Source: Monilinia fructicola
Lineage: Eukaryota > Ascomycota > Leotiomycetes > Helotiales > Sclerotiniaceae
DNA: 64,000 nt
Direction of reading: 5' to 3'
Assembly (NCBI GenBank): GCA_008692225.1
Contig: VICG01000002.1
Coordinates: forward strand, 2,525,501-2,589,500
A model generated the notes under the pieces. That model saw nothing but the letters and a program-made list of their open reading frames with translations. It was not told the origin of the DNA and searched no databases. This document shows positions 35,843 through 47,878 of the stretch, piece after piece (positions within the stretch are counted from its first letter, which is position 1; every line of letters begins with the position of its first letter). The position numbers and the translations under genes were made by a program.

Positions 35843-38800
35843 ATGGGATGGCATGCTTTCCCCGTAAGCGCTGACCGCTGTTGGAACTTGGAAGTGGCAC
35901 CCAGCGCGATGCAAAGGTGCAGATGGTGAGGTGAATGCGCATTCGCAATGTGGACGTGAAGGGGATGCGAGGGTCGGTGGGAGATGCAATGGATGAATAC
36001 AGCACGGTGTAAAGGGGTGCATGAGCATTGAACGATGGCCGCATCTATTGGAGTTCATTTCCGGGATCCTAACGATCACTCGCATCTCTTTCCATAGATG
36101 CGTTTCGTTTGACTCAGGTACATGGTGGAGTGCAGTAAGCACCACGCACCACGCACCAAGCCGAAAATTGCAAATGTGAGAATGGGAAAAATAAATATCC
36201 TTAGAGTTATCAGGTGGACCTTGGGTCTCTGGATATCGATATTCTTAGAAGGATTGCGAGACGACATTATTAGCTAACTAATTAGGTCCTTACTAATATT
36301 CGTCTAATGATGAAAGGGGGGGAATATACAGTAGATTACAGACGAACTTGAACGAAGAGTGGGGCACTGGATGATCGTCTCCTTATCAACATCTACCAGG
36401 CTTCATTTAGAAAGTATATGGTACTTTACCCAGCAGGTTGGTTAGAACCTTTATTTTTCTAATTTAGCATGGTAAGAACTAAGATTGGGAGCGTGTACTT
36501 GAGACGAATGATTGGATCATTTATAATTAGATATTTGGAATGATACCGTAATTATTTAGGAGATTTGTAGGCAGGTAGGAAAGGATCATTATGATCAATT
36601 GCGAGATAGAGATTGTCACTCGTAGGGCCATCAGCGGTTATCTGTACGAGGATGCCAAACTTTAAAAAAAATGTACGTATTGTACTGTACGGGAAGACAT
36701 CAGGAGCGGATAAATTGCTCACGAAAAGGGATCATGCCTGGAGATTGCGATGCATTATGAGAAGCACCAGGAAACGGAATGTCTAGCCCTGTCCTCCCAC
36801 ACACTCGACATCACTCATATTATTCTCGATCCACTAATTCAAGGAACCAGAACAATGGGATCGTGGCGAAACATTCTAGAGGATTCAACAACATCCAATC
36901 ATACCCGTCCTACGTTCCAAGACGGAAATGATATCGAATTGAATTGATCTTTCCGGGAGTGAGGATCTGGTGTGTATATGTGTGCATGTGCGTGTGTATA
37001 TGTATGTGTATGTATATGTATGTATGTGTATATATGTATATGTGTGTATATGTGTATGTGTGTGTATGTGTGATATGACATGTACGACAAGCTCGAACGA
37101 GAAAAGCTCAAGGGAAAGAAAGATATGAGGGGGGATAGGTTTGCTTGTTTGGCTACCCAATAGAGGACATGTATCATCTATATTGGAATCTGTTGAGTAC
37201 CGAATATAGGTACACATTCGCATGACAATTTGGAACGGGGATGTCATCCATGGATGATATCATTTTTCTTCATTTATCTTAGTTTCCACTGACTTGCCTC
37301 CTTTTGGATTAAATGCTACAGTAGGGCAGTTAGGGCAGCTAGTGCATTCACACTTCTCTACTGCAAGCTCTCCTCTCCACTTCTGTCATGGTTTTATTTG
37401 TCACTATCCAGCCGGAGATACATGCTAGTGACTTACTAATCCCCCTCTCGCTCAAGAAGAGATTATATCGTAGTTAACCTGTCGCTCTTATACGTCCAAA
37501 GACCTAGGTAGGTTAAGTAGGTATATACTCACATGGAGTAAGCGAATGATTCAGTATGCGGATGGGTATGAGCATGTACAGTAATAGATGGACTATTAGA
37601 GACATACGGATACGTACGTAGTAAATAACCAATACAATGGAATACTTCGGCGATTCTTTGGGTAAGGGAGTGTGATCCGACTTGAAGAACAGTTGGTTTC
37701 TTTTTCCATCGAGTCTTCTAGCCCGATATACATACCACAAGCGACCAGCAAGACATAACAAGGTAGGGGGGAAGAAAAAAAGAGAAGAGGTGAGACAGAG
37801 CGGGTAAAGTTGTGCCGCTAATTTCATCCCGGCCCCGCCTACTTGGGATCCTTGGTACTGTACAATATCCCGACACCACCAGCAGTCCTGTCTGTATAGG
37901 ACCAGGAATGCAGGGACATGGAATAAGATTGCTTGCTTGCTTGCTTGCATTTAGTATATGTTTGAAGCCTTGTAGGGATTCAAGCATGTGGAAATGATTG
38001 GAGAATAAATTCGAGTTGACGTGATGAGGGGTGTGGAGGGGGGGGGGGGGGTTCATTCCCAGCGTTAAGATTGAGAGGAAAAAGAAAGTTGGATAAATCA
38101 CTACTACCTACGTAGGGAGGACCCTTCGGACTACCTACCTCAGCCTGTAGGTCTGCAACGACGACCAGCAAATCGCCAGCTGTTCTCTAGAATTAGGTCT
38201 AAGTCCAAAGTCAATCATCATGTTTCTATTGGTGCACTCGAAGTACATCCCTGCATACGATAGTCCACTTCTCTCATACACACGCGATGCCCTCGTAACT
38301 GTCTCGCTGTGGAGTGGAGTGTATACCTAGGTGGGTAGGTTATGGATTGTTCCTTGATGATGAATGTATGATAGGTACTTGCCAGCTACCTACCTCTTCT
38401 CTGTGCCTCTCATAGAAATGCAACCATGTGGCGTTCAGATACTGTTTGGGGAATGGAATCTTGTTAGGATGGAGATGATCATCCATCAGAAAAACATATA
38501 GAACTATGTATACAAATCAAAATAAATAAAATATATGATTGATGTTGATGTTGATGTTGATGTGGATGTGGATGTGGATGGGTGAAGCGTTGTACATAAT
38601 ACAAGAAAGTACCAAAAACCAAGAAAGTAGCAAAACCAAGACCGCAACCAACACCAATACCAATATCAATATCGATATCGATACCAACAAATGTGCCTGT
38701 TCATTTTTTGGTTTTAATACAATAACCTAATCAGGTAAATCTATCTTTTTTTTCGGGACTCTTCCAACCCCACTGATGTAATTTTCAACCTTTCTAATAA

Positions 38801-39491
38801 GGATTGGTAAGAGTGGAAGAGTAAAGGTAGAAGATATATATGTGTGTGTGTATGTGTGTGCGTGTGAGTGTGAGTGTGTGAGTGTATATATTGTAATAAG
38901 ATCGCATCGACCATTGGATTGCAGCTTTCACTCTCTTCCTTCTCTATCTTCTTCATCCTCCGATGTATATGACGATTGATATCAACGAAGATAGTTGATT
39001 AGATTTCCAAATATCTAGCATTACTATTATATCTCCTAGGGATATCTAGTATTGTCTGTCATACAAACTATCATCATCAGCATCATCAGCATCATCAACA
39101 TCACCAGCATCATCAACATCATCAGCATCATCACCGTCACTATTGTCACCTTACCATTCCCTTATCATATCCCTTTCTTCCTCTTAAATTCTTACCCAAG
39201 GAATTCCTCCCAAAAGCCTATAGAAAGAAAGTTTAAAACCAATCTCTTTCTTCTTACTACTCATCATCATCATCTTCTTCTTCATCGTCGTCGTCGCCAC
39301 CACCACCACCACCACCAACAACGACAACAGTAACATCTCCTTCTTTCTCTTCCTCGATCAGCACTCCATCGTGGGACCGTACATCATCGTTGGTGGTGTC
39401 ACACAACGATCGTACGGAAATAAGTTGCAGTTACAGTCGTAACCTTGCAATTGCTGCACGCACACTGTACACTGCACACTGTACACTGCAC

Positions 39492-39539
39492 GCTGCAAAC
39501 TGCAAACTGCAAACTGCAAACTGCAAACTGCAAACTGCA
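39492..39539 (+). repeat. (CAAACTG)n heptanucleotide array
   Basis: Six to seven CTGCAAA units following alternating CACTGTACA/CACTGCACA words. Every 7-bp unit keeps three frames open, so the overlapping ORFs on both strands are repeat artefacts. Confidence 0.9.
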
Positions 39540-41029
39540 CAGTTCACGTTCACAATACCATCAGACCAAAAAAGCTTTTCCATTCACAGATTTTGGGGAT
39601 ACCACTCAAAAGAAATTGTCTCATTTCTTGGGGGGGGGAATCCCACGTAACAGAAGTGGGGGAGAGAAAAGCAAAAAGAATCATAATACTTTGATGAATG
39701 AGCCAAAGAAAAACAAAAACGGAGAAACAGAGAAACAGAGAACACCTGGGCAGAGAAGAGCACAGAGGAGAGACGAGACGAGACAAGACAAGACAAGACA
39801 AGACGAGAAAAGCATCAAATCAAAGCATCCATCCATTTCTAGATATATCCTTCCTTCCATCCATCCATACATCCATACATTCAAACATCCCAGCCATACA
39901 TACATACCTACCTAGGTACCTACACAACTCAATGAGCGAAATCCATCGGATGCGACCAATCAATTATTAGTCCATTAATCAATCGATATAAAATCCATAT
40001 AAAATCGATGTAAAATCGATATAAAATCAACATAAATCAACATAAATAAATCAACAAACATATTTACATACGGAGTATATCTACATATCTACATATCTAC
40101 CAGCCTATAAATCAATCAATTCAATCATCAATTTATTTATTATTTATCATTTATTGTTTACCATACATTAACATTTACTATCTGACATTATTGTCTATCC
40201 TCCATTATTTATTCTTCATTCAGAATCTATTATCCATTATCCATCATCACCTGTTATCCATCATCATCATCATCGTCATCATCATCATCATCGTCATCCA
40301 TCACCCCTCATCCACAATCCATCCCTCGACCCAATAATTCTTTTCAAGAGAACTTTCTGAGGCTTCTCCTGCCTGGGACCTTTTAAAGATCATCCATCAA
40401 TTCGAAAAGAAGAAAAGAAAAAAAAAAGACCCAAAGAGGATAATTACCTTGTGGATTATTGAGATTCTCACTTGCTCATTGGATCCCGAGGATTATTTTG
40501 GATTTATTTTGGATCTATCATTTTGGATTTATTTGGATTTATTTTGAAATTATTTTGGCTTTATTTGGAATTTATTTGGGATTTATTTGAGATTTACTCT
40601 GGATTTAATCTGGATTTAATCTGGATTTATTTTAAGATCTTACATTTATTTTACATTTTTTTCTACATTTTATTCTATATTTTATTCTATATTTTATTCT
40701 ACATCTATTCTGGAACCGGTCGATCTTCTTTTTCTTCAAGGCATATGCTTGCAATCGTCAAGAGCTCTAGATCTTTTTCAAGCTTCCAAGGTTCTCTCTC
40801 TCTCATCTGCAGCTCATAGTTCGTTCGTTTGTTCCTTCCTTCCTTCCTTCCTTCCATTCTTTTTGGACGTTTGCTTTGAGTGGGTTTGCTTACAACCAAG
40901 ATCTAATAAGTACTTTTAACTATCTACATAGTGCTTTAGACCTTTAGACCTTTAGACCTTTTAGACCTTTTAAACCTTTCCTCCTCTTTCAAGAAGGAGC
41001 TTTCCCCAAGGGCTTTGGAAGAAAAGAGC

Positions 41030-41032
41030 CCC

Positions 41033-41063
<31 letters not shown>

Positions 41064-41190
41064 CCCTCTCTCCCTCTCTCACTCTCCCTCTCCCTCTCCC
41101 CTTCCCTCTTCCCCCCCCCCTCTCTCTCTCTCTATCTCTCTCTATCTTTCTCTTTCTGTTCCCTTTCCCTGTCTCTCTCGATATTTTAAT
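41030..41190 (+). repeat. Polypyrimidine (CT)n tract
   Basis: About 160 nt with almost only C and T on the plus strand, including CTCTCT runs and a run of C. Mirror-symmetric stretches of this sort can adopt triplex structures, and CT-rich tracts are frequent in fungal promoters. Confidence 0.9.
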
Positions 41191-42621
41191 CTCTGGGGAT
41201 TCTTGGGTATTTATTTTTTATATCTCTTTTGGTCTATTTTGGTCTGGTTTTCGTTTCCAAGGTCCTTCTTTTCGGTCCTGTTCTGTTCTGTCATTAAAGA
41301 AAACACAAGCAAGAAAATAGACAAAATACACAGAATACACACAGAATACACACAAAACACAAAACACAAAACATTCACACTCAAGCAAAACACAGCACAG
41401 CATAGCACAGCACAACAAGACACAACACAACACAATCAATTAGCCAACCAAGCATCCTACTATTGCTACTATTGCTACTCTTGCTACCATCACTACTATC
41501 ACTACCTACATATCTACATCTACCTAAGCTGCCTTTCATACCCTTCTAGGTAAAGTCATAAAACACCTCATTTGTATGGTATAACTATCTACCTACTTTA
41601 CCCATATCACTTATATCACCTACATCACCTACATCACCTACTTTACCTCCTTCATCTCCCTCCCTCCTGATCATCATTCACAATCATCACTGTCACCAAT
41701 CTCGTCCGTCATTCATTGCCACCACTATCATCATTATCACCATCATCACTATCATCAATATCCACCATTACCACTACCACTACCACTACCACTACCACCA
41801 CTACCCATCTCCACCTTCTCCGCCAGCCTTTCAACCACTGACTCACTGACAAGCCTGCCAGCCAACCAACCATTGATCCCTTTTGTTATTGATCCTTGGA
41901 CGCTATAGAACCTATAAATCCAAGCTCCAACCCCAGAACCGAGATATATCATTGGCACTATCCACTGGCATTACCCGTTGCCTGTACGCCCTTACTAAAA
42001 AAAGACACTACTGTACAGTACGAAAAGCTACAGCGAAGCACGACAGGGGCCATTTTCCAGGGAAAAAAAAAAGTCAAAATAACTTTTACCGCTGTCAGGC
42101 AACGAGTAAAATAAAGGACAAGCTTGAACCCACAAGCAATTCAATTATACTTTTGACATTACCCAGCCCGGCACCACAATTCCGCGCAGCTCATTAGGAC
42201 GCTTAGATCAACATCATTCGAGATTCATCCTTATACTTCCATGAGATATATCCCTATATCAGATTTCCTCGGGCTGAAACTCAGAAGTGGCCAGCAGACA
42301 GGGAGTCCAGGAATCGAAATTCGGGCCATATATTACAGTGGCTGCATGGCCATTTATACCGCTCCGGAAACCCCTCGGTATTCTCAATCGACCAGCGTAT
42401 ACTGGATTAGAATTTGACCTTGACATTGTGATTTCGCATATACAAACTCTATCTATGCTACGAAGCTAGCAGAACAAGCAAAAGCTGTTCGCGACAATAC
42501 ATCTTGAGCTAAATTTTACTCAATGGTTGTTGCAATGGCCATGGCTAACAATGGGTACGTGCTCTCCATTCCCCTCGACTCCTAGAAGCGCTCCCTTGGG
42601 CACCCGTGGAAGCTTTCGCAT

Positions 42622-44100
42622 ATGCCGACTCCCTTGAGATCTACCAAAGAAGAATACCAACCGTATCCTCGTCTGCCATCACTCCATGTACCGGAGCTTT
42701 CGTGTGTGCGCTGACGGAATTGGATGACATAGATCAATTTCCCCTGCTTCTCCTGCAGACCCCCATACCCCCCCACCAGATTATTATGAGAATGGACGCT
42801 TGTATCACGGATTTCACAAAGAGAAGTATCCGTTTCCTTGCGACGAGGTAAATGCACAAGGTCTTTTCCGTGGGGATTGTGCACAACGAATGTTTGCTGA
42901 TCTTAGCCTACCATAGGATGAAAAGGACCGCTATGATATATTTCACAAATTCTTCCAGGTCGCAATGGGGGGTGTATTACACTCCAAGAATACCAAGTTT
43001 ACGAAGAACTTTGATGGGCCAAGAATACTGGATTTGGGGACCGGGACCGGGATATGGGCAATTGATATGGCCGAGTAAGAATGAGACTATGCTTCATCTG
43101 AGGCTGTCATCTGTAGAGGAAACAGGACTAACATCCGCGGCGTGTAGCGAATATGGTTCCAATGGGGGCACAGGTGAAGTTCTTGGGCTTGATATCGCCA
43201 GAATACAACCGTTCAGGTAAGGACTTTTTTTCTTTTTTCTTTTTTTTTCTTTCGAATCATCATTGCCGAACAGTTTCACATACTAAGGGGTCTCAATCGA
43301 TATAGCATCCCTCACAATCTACAATTTTGGCAAAGAGACATAGAATCACCTTGGTTTGGACTAGAAGTGGAGTCCTGGGATATGATTCACATACGGATGC
43401 TTTCTGGGGGTGTAGTCAGCTGGCCAGCTCTGTACCAAAAGGTCTGGAGGTAGGGTCGCTCCCTTTTTCCTTGCAACACATGACTTGAGCTAATCCCAAA
43501 TCGCAAGATACCTCAAACCTCAGTATGGCCGGCTGGAGCAGGTCGAGATAGATTTCACACCTCGTACCGATTTTGGGCAAATCCCAGCCGACTCGGCACT
43601 GGCCATCTGGATCAAAAAGATATTCGACGCGACGTATCGCAATCATCGGCCCCTGGCTTACAACCCGGAAACTCGAGGAATGCTTGAAAAACAAGGATTT
43701 GTCGATATCCAAGAGGAAGTGATCAAAATTCCCCTCAACCCATGGCCTGAAGATCCCCGAGAAAAGGATATTGCGAGATGGTACAATTTGGCCCTCACGC
43801 AGGGACTAGAAGCAATGACGCTTGGGCCACTGGTCAGGATGAGTGGTTGGACGAAGGATGAGGTCACAAGACTGCTCACTGAAGTGAGGAGAGACATCTG
43901 CTCTAGGAAAATTCGCGCCTATAATAATTTGTGAGTACTCCACATCGGACTTTCCTGAATCATGGTTCGGAAATTCCCGACGGCGCTACTTTAGCCTGCA
44001 ACTGTATTCCTTTCTCAGATCTCACTGACTTTGCTGACAACTTAGGCATATATGGACAGCACGGCGGCCCGCAGAATCGGAGATAACTCTACCTTTATAA
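42622..44100 (+). CDS. SAM-dependent methyltransferase, UMTA/LaeA-like
   Basis: Best model has seven exons: 42622-42703, 42759-42847, 42917-43074, 43148-43216, 43306-43449, 43508-43930 and 44046-44100. All have GT-AG introns of 55-115 nt and the joined frame is 339 residues, a usual family length. The family N-terminal motif is [16 protein letters not shown], followed by PCDE. SAM-binding motif I is [19 protein letters not shown] (glycines at about 98-102), then [33 protein letters not shown] and the C-terminal HIWTARRP. This order is characteristic of the fungal UMTA/LaeA-like group, which includes regulators of secondary metabolism and small-molecule methyltransferases. The first exon is uncertain: a GTGTGC donor at 42704 is used here, and an alternative donor at 42688 from another frame is possible. 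No biosynthetic enzyme is adjacent. Confidence 0.85.
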
Positions 44101-47100
44101 CACACCTGAAATTTCATGGGCTGCAAATTAGCAATGGAAAAGGATTGGTCAAGTATATTTAAAATCGGTGATCTCTCAGTTTCTTCGGATATCGCGACAA
44201 ATTTCAACAAGGATTTTACAACAGCGTCTCATTTCCGGACCTCGCCTTTCGACCGGGCGCGCTTTTTAGACCCGGACGGATGACGAACGAATTTCATGGG
44301 TGGAAGTTTATGCGCATTATTGTGGATGCGCGCGCATATATCATCATGCACCTTTAAGCGCCTGCATGAACAAGCAAGTCCATTGGATGTTGGTGGGATG
44401 TTGGAGTACGAGCGGCCGATTGACCGGAAATGCTAGGTAGATCCGCGAGGGATCGTATGAGAGAACGGCCAGGTGAAAGCGGTCATGTCCACCGCGATTC
44501 TCATAGGGTGGATAAGGGAGGGGGGCGGGGGCGGACCGAAGCGTATATGATGTGTGGTGGGCATCGTCAAGGATTGGCCCGAAGACAAACACAACAAGAT
44601 ATTGCTCCCAAGATTTCGGGTCAAGCTTGCCCAAAGCGGAGGGGGGATAAGTTACACGAAACCTTGGTGAAATAAGGAGGCGCAGCACGACATGAACCCG
44701 ACAATTCTTGGACTGCATGCTACAGAATTTGGTAATTTTAAAACGCCAAATTAGCTGTGCTTTCTGACGTGTCGCTTGTGTGGTTGAAAAGAGGAAAAGG
44801 ATGTGTTGGCCGTCGCACAACTCATGAAGGTTACATCTTTAATTTCAAGAGATGGAAAAGAGAAATTGATTGGTGACTCGTGTCGCATCACGAAAGATCC
44901 GAGATGATGGTAGCGAAAGCCAGCAATGAGATTAGAACGATGGGAACGGTCGAGGTACGGAACACGGAACACGGAACAACAAAAAAAAAACATACAGTCT
45001 CTTGCTCAGCATAAAAAATCACAATTTCCGAATGTAAGATTGAAAGCCTAGAAGGATTGGATGAACTTTCTCAACCGGTGGATACACGGTTAGACGCAGA
45101 CGGTCAGCACGTACTACTTTTGGATTCGCCTGCAGCTTTTAACGATATACCCCATGCATTTTTTGTTTATTTCCTTCCATTTGGACAGGTTCATTTTGTT
45201 TTATTTGTTCATTTCTACAATTATCTGCATGAGCATAGCGTTATGTTTATGTTTGCCAGCGATTCCCCTTGCAACATTCCTTGTCTGGTTGAAGATTTGG
45301 AATTCTAGCCGCGCATGCATGCATAGAATTGGATTGGAAGCATTTATTTGGGATGAACAGATGGCACTCGGATGGACGCACCCGATCCGATGAGTTACAT
45401 CTGATGCAAATTTTATTCAATTACTCTGTAAATATTCTACATATACATAGGTATAACATACATAAGGCTATGTGTCTCACATAAGGGCATCAATAATATG
45501 TGGAGTTCACCGCTCATCCTTGCGCGCATGAAACGTTGTGGTACGTGCAAGGCAGAACCATCGGCAGATTCTAGTTTTCGTCTTGGAAACATTAATTTTG
45601 TGATTGTAGGTAATATCATGGTAGGGTGCCAGTGCCAGCATAAGACACAGCCCTGGTACGATATAGTCCTGGTCGAACATAGCCCTAGCGTCACAATGGC
45701 GTCTAATTTTTTTTTCCCCCATGCACCCCGGTCAGGAAGGATATGCTGGGTCGAGGCGCTTGATGATGGGGTGTGTCTGGGCTTGATGGTTCATTTGCTG
45801 ATCTTGATGTGTCGTTTGGTTTTTCTGTTTCGAGGTGTGGAATGGGGAATGGGTGATGGGGAATGGGGAGTGGGTGGGCGGGGCGCGAGGAAGTGAGAGG
45901 ATGGGGTGGGGTGGGATGAGACGGGGAGAGGAGCGGAGGAGCGGAGGAGCGGTATATTTATATCTATGGATATATACATGGATATTCTACATGGATATGG
46001 ATACGTATACTCATCATCAAGGCGTAATGAAGATATACGTCGGCAGGCTTTCGCGGCATGGGATTCTGACGGGGAGGGGAGCGAACCGAACCGTGGAATT
46101 GTCGATGCTTGATTTTTTTATGCGGGGGTGGGACGCGCGGGTTGGCTTGGTTTCCTGAGAGACGGTCATCGCTCGGAGGTGAACGGTGGAAGGTGCGGCT
46201 TCGGCGTGGTGCGGCGCGGGTTTATCGTTGGGTTGGCTATCTGCGGATTGGGGAGCCGGGGATGGCGCGGTGGTCGGTTGGTGGAGGTGGAGGTGGAGGT
46301 GGTGTTGCGCGGCATGTGGTCTTGGATGATTCGACGGGGGGAGGGGTACGTGGACTTGGGTGCTCGCTTTGTGGAATTCGAAGGGTGGCGCGTTTGATTT
46401 GTTGTTTGGCTTTGCGAACGCCGGGCTGGGTCGTGATCTGGGGTTCGTGTTCACGAGGTGGGAGACTGGGGTGGTTTTTGTGGGTTCAGGCGCGGGTGGT
46501 GCAGGTGGTTTGTCTTTTGCGAGCGTGGTGGTAGGTAGGTGGGTAGGTAGGTTTGAGGGTGTTCTTGCCATGTACTTGTTGAAGCCTCGTGTGGTGTTAA
46601 TGCATGGCGAGGAGCGTGGAGCATTGGATGGAAGACTGGGTCTCGCAGTTCGCAGTCTTGGCGCGGGAGAGCAGTGAGCGATGCTCGTGAGTGGTGCGGG
46701 GCGGTGCGTGATCGTTGGATTTGGCGTACTGCGGAAGATGACGGAGATAGGGGTGACGTTCTTCATTGGTGGTAATGGGTTCGGCAGACGGCGTTCACGT
46801 TGCCCTTTCTCGGACACTGGGTTGGAGGAAGGGCATCGCGACTCCGGCGTGTAACATGTGCTGTATTTAATGTCTTGTGGCGTGTAGAAGTAGCGAAAGT
46901 CGTGGTTTTATAGCGCGAGCAAGTATCGTCTCGTTATTTGTGCACGCGTTGTGGTATCCTGACCCCCATTCGCCGTGTCGTGTAAGAGTCATCGGGCGAA
47001 GGTCATTTACCGAGCCGTCGGTAGCTGACACATGAGTGAGAGGTGAGGTGAGGTAGAGTAGAGTCATGGCTTGATGTCTTTCGTGCCATCGAACGGTTGG

Positions 47101-47258
47101 TGGGTGCGTGTTTCCTTAATCGTTGGAGTCATGGGTTTAAGTTCAAAGTACGTGTGGATGGATCGGCGAAATTGCCAGGCGTCACTTCTTACCCCCCAGG
47201 CTATCTCGTGATTCTCGTCCCGAATTGAGAGAGTAAACGTAAGTACTTACTTGCAGAA
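44101..47258. other. Intergenic; GC-rich island at 46.0-46.8 kb
   Basis: No supported gene. The island 46020-46820 has a 266-codon Pro/Ala/His-rich minus frame (46017-46817, starting without ATG) opposite Gly/Arg/Trp-rich plus frames (46109-46677). Such mirrored low-complexity frames are typical of strand-biased GC-rich DNA. Short GGTGGA repeats occur near 46270-46310. Confidence 0.4.
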
Positions 47259-47642
47259 ATGATCACTATTGCTAATGAGTATCGGTGTAATATTTTTGAC
47301 GTTGTGATTGAACTGGCAATCGCATTTGTAGTGTCGCTCTCTACCTGTGGGTTTATTGTTACTTGCATGGGGCGCGAAAAGAGGACCAGGGGTAAGAAGT
47401 TGTGCGGGTATCTAGCATGGCTTCTCGATATTTTGGTTTTCATCCTCATTGAGCTGATTGATAAGTGGGAAGTTTGTCGTAAATGCAACGTGTGAGTCCT
47501 GCATCTAGACTTCCAATGAAACAATTCTCTTAGTGGACGGAAGCTCTTTCGAGTATTGGTTGCAAATCGTGATTTTCTGCTATCATGTTTTTCGTTCCTC
47601 CACATCATGGACGAGGTTGTGGCAATATTGTTGCAGATATGA
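47259..47642 (+). CDS. Possible small two-exon membrane protein
   Basis: Exon 1 (47259-47491) encodes two hydrophobic segments (VIELAIAFVVSLSTCGFIV and GYLAWLLDILVFILIEL) with a basic loop between. A GTGAGT donor at 47492 and a TTAG acceptor at 47531-47533 give a short 42-nt intron, and exon 2 continues for 36 codons with a third hydrophobic region before TGA at 47640-47642, total 113 residues. Immediately after, another frame (47585-47878) is also protein-like and partly hydrophobic, so the true gene may be longer and frameshifted, or this may be a relic. No family recognised. Confidence 0.3.
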
Positions 47643-47878
47643 TACTTGCCCTAATTTCAACCCAATCAGTCTTAGATTTGATGTGCTTTCTGTCACTATG
47701 CAGTCACGGGATCCCAATTGACAAAAGTACACTCAGTATTCCTTGTAGAAGAGGCTTGTTGCCGTCTTATTTTGGTGTTATAAAATTGTGGCTATCTATC
47801 AGGAGGCTAATTTACCATTCAGGAAGCTTTCGGAAGAAACATAGTGGAGGTACTACGTATGGGGTCGATTGGGTATGA

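Larger units (their letters stand above)
31146..36900. other. Long gene-free stretch with GC-richer islands
   Basis: Between about 31.8 and 34.3 kb the GC content rises and frames of 70-190 codons open on both strands, but they overlap each other, lack ATG context and show Arg/Ser/Pro-rich, non-family sequence, as expected of chance frames in GC-rich DNA. No intron-bounded gene could be assembled. The rest is AT-rich with short repeats. Confidence 0.4.
36900..41900. repeat. Microsatellite-dense, pyrimidine-rich tract of about 5 kb
   Basis: More than fifteen different simple repeats follow one another: (GT/TATG)n at 36970-37075, (TTGC)n near 37930-37950, a G-run at 38039-38050, (GATGTT)n at 38540-38580, (GT)n at 38843-38885, (CATCAT/CAGCAT)n at 39072-39135, (CCA)n near 39297-39318, (CAAACTG)n at 39492-39539, (GACAA)n near 39780-39805, (ATC)n at 40260-40300, TTTATTTGGA-type units at 40490-40630, (CTTC)n near 40830-40857, (CT)n at 41030-41165, ACACAAA/CACAG words at 41335-41435, and CACTAC units near 41760-41805. 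No gene is visible. It precedes the methyltransferase gene on the same strand. Confidence 0.8.

Noticed and set aside
36885..37247. His/Tyr/Thr-rich minus frames
   Set aside because: They are translations of the (GT/TATG)n microsatellite.
39357..39970. Several 60-156 codon frames on both strands
   Set aside because: Period-7 and period-5 simple repeats keep all frames open; not genes.
46017..46817. 266-codon minus-strand open frame
   Set aside because: It opens at a GTG, is extremely Pro/Ala/His-rich, has no domain and mirrors Gly-rich plus frames; kept only as an observation.
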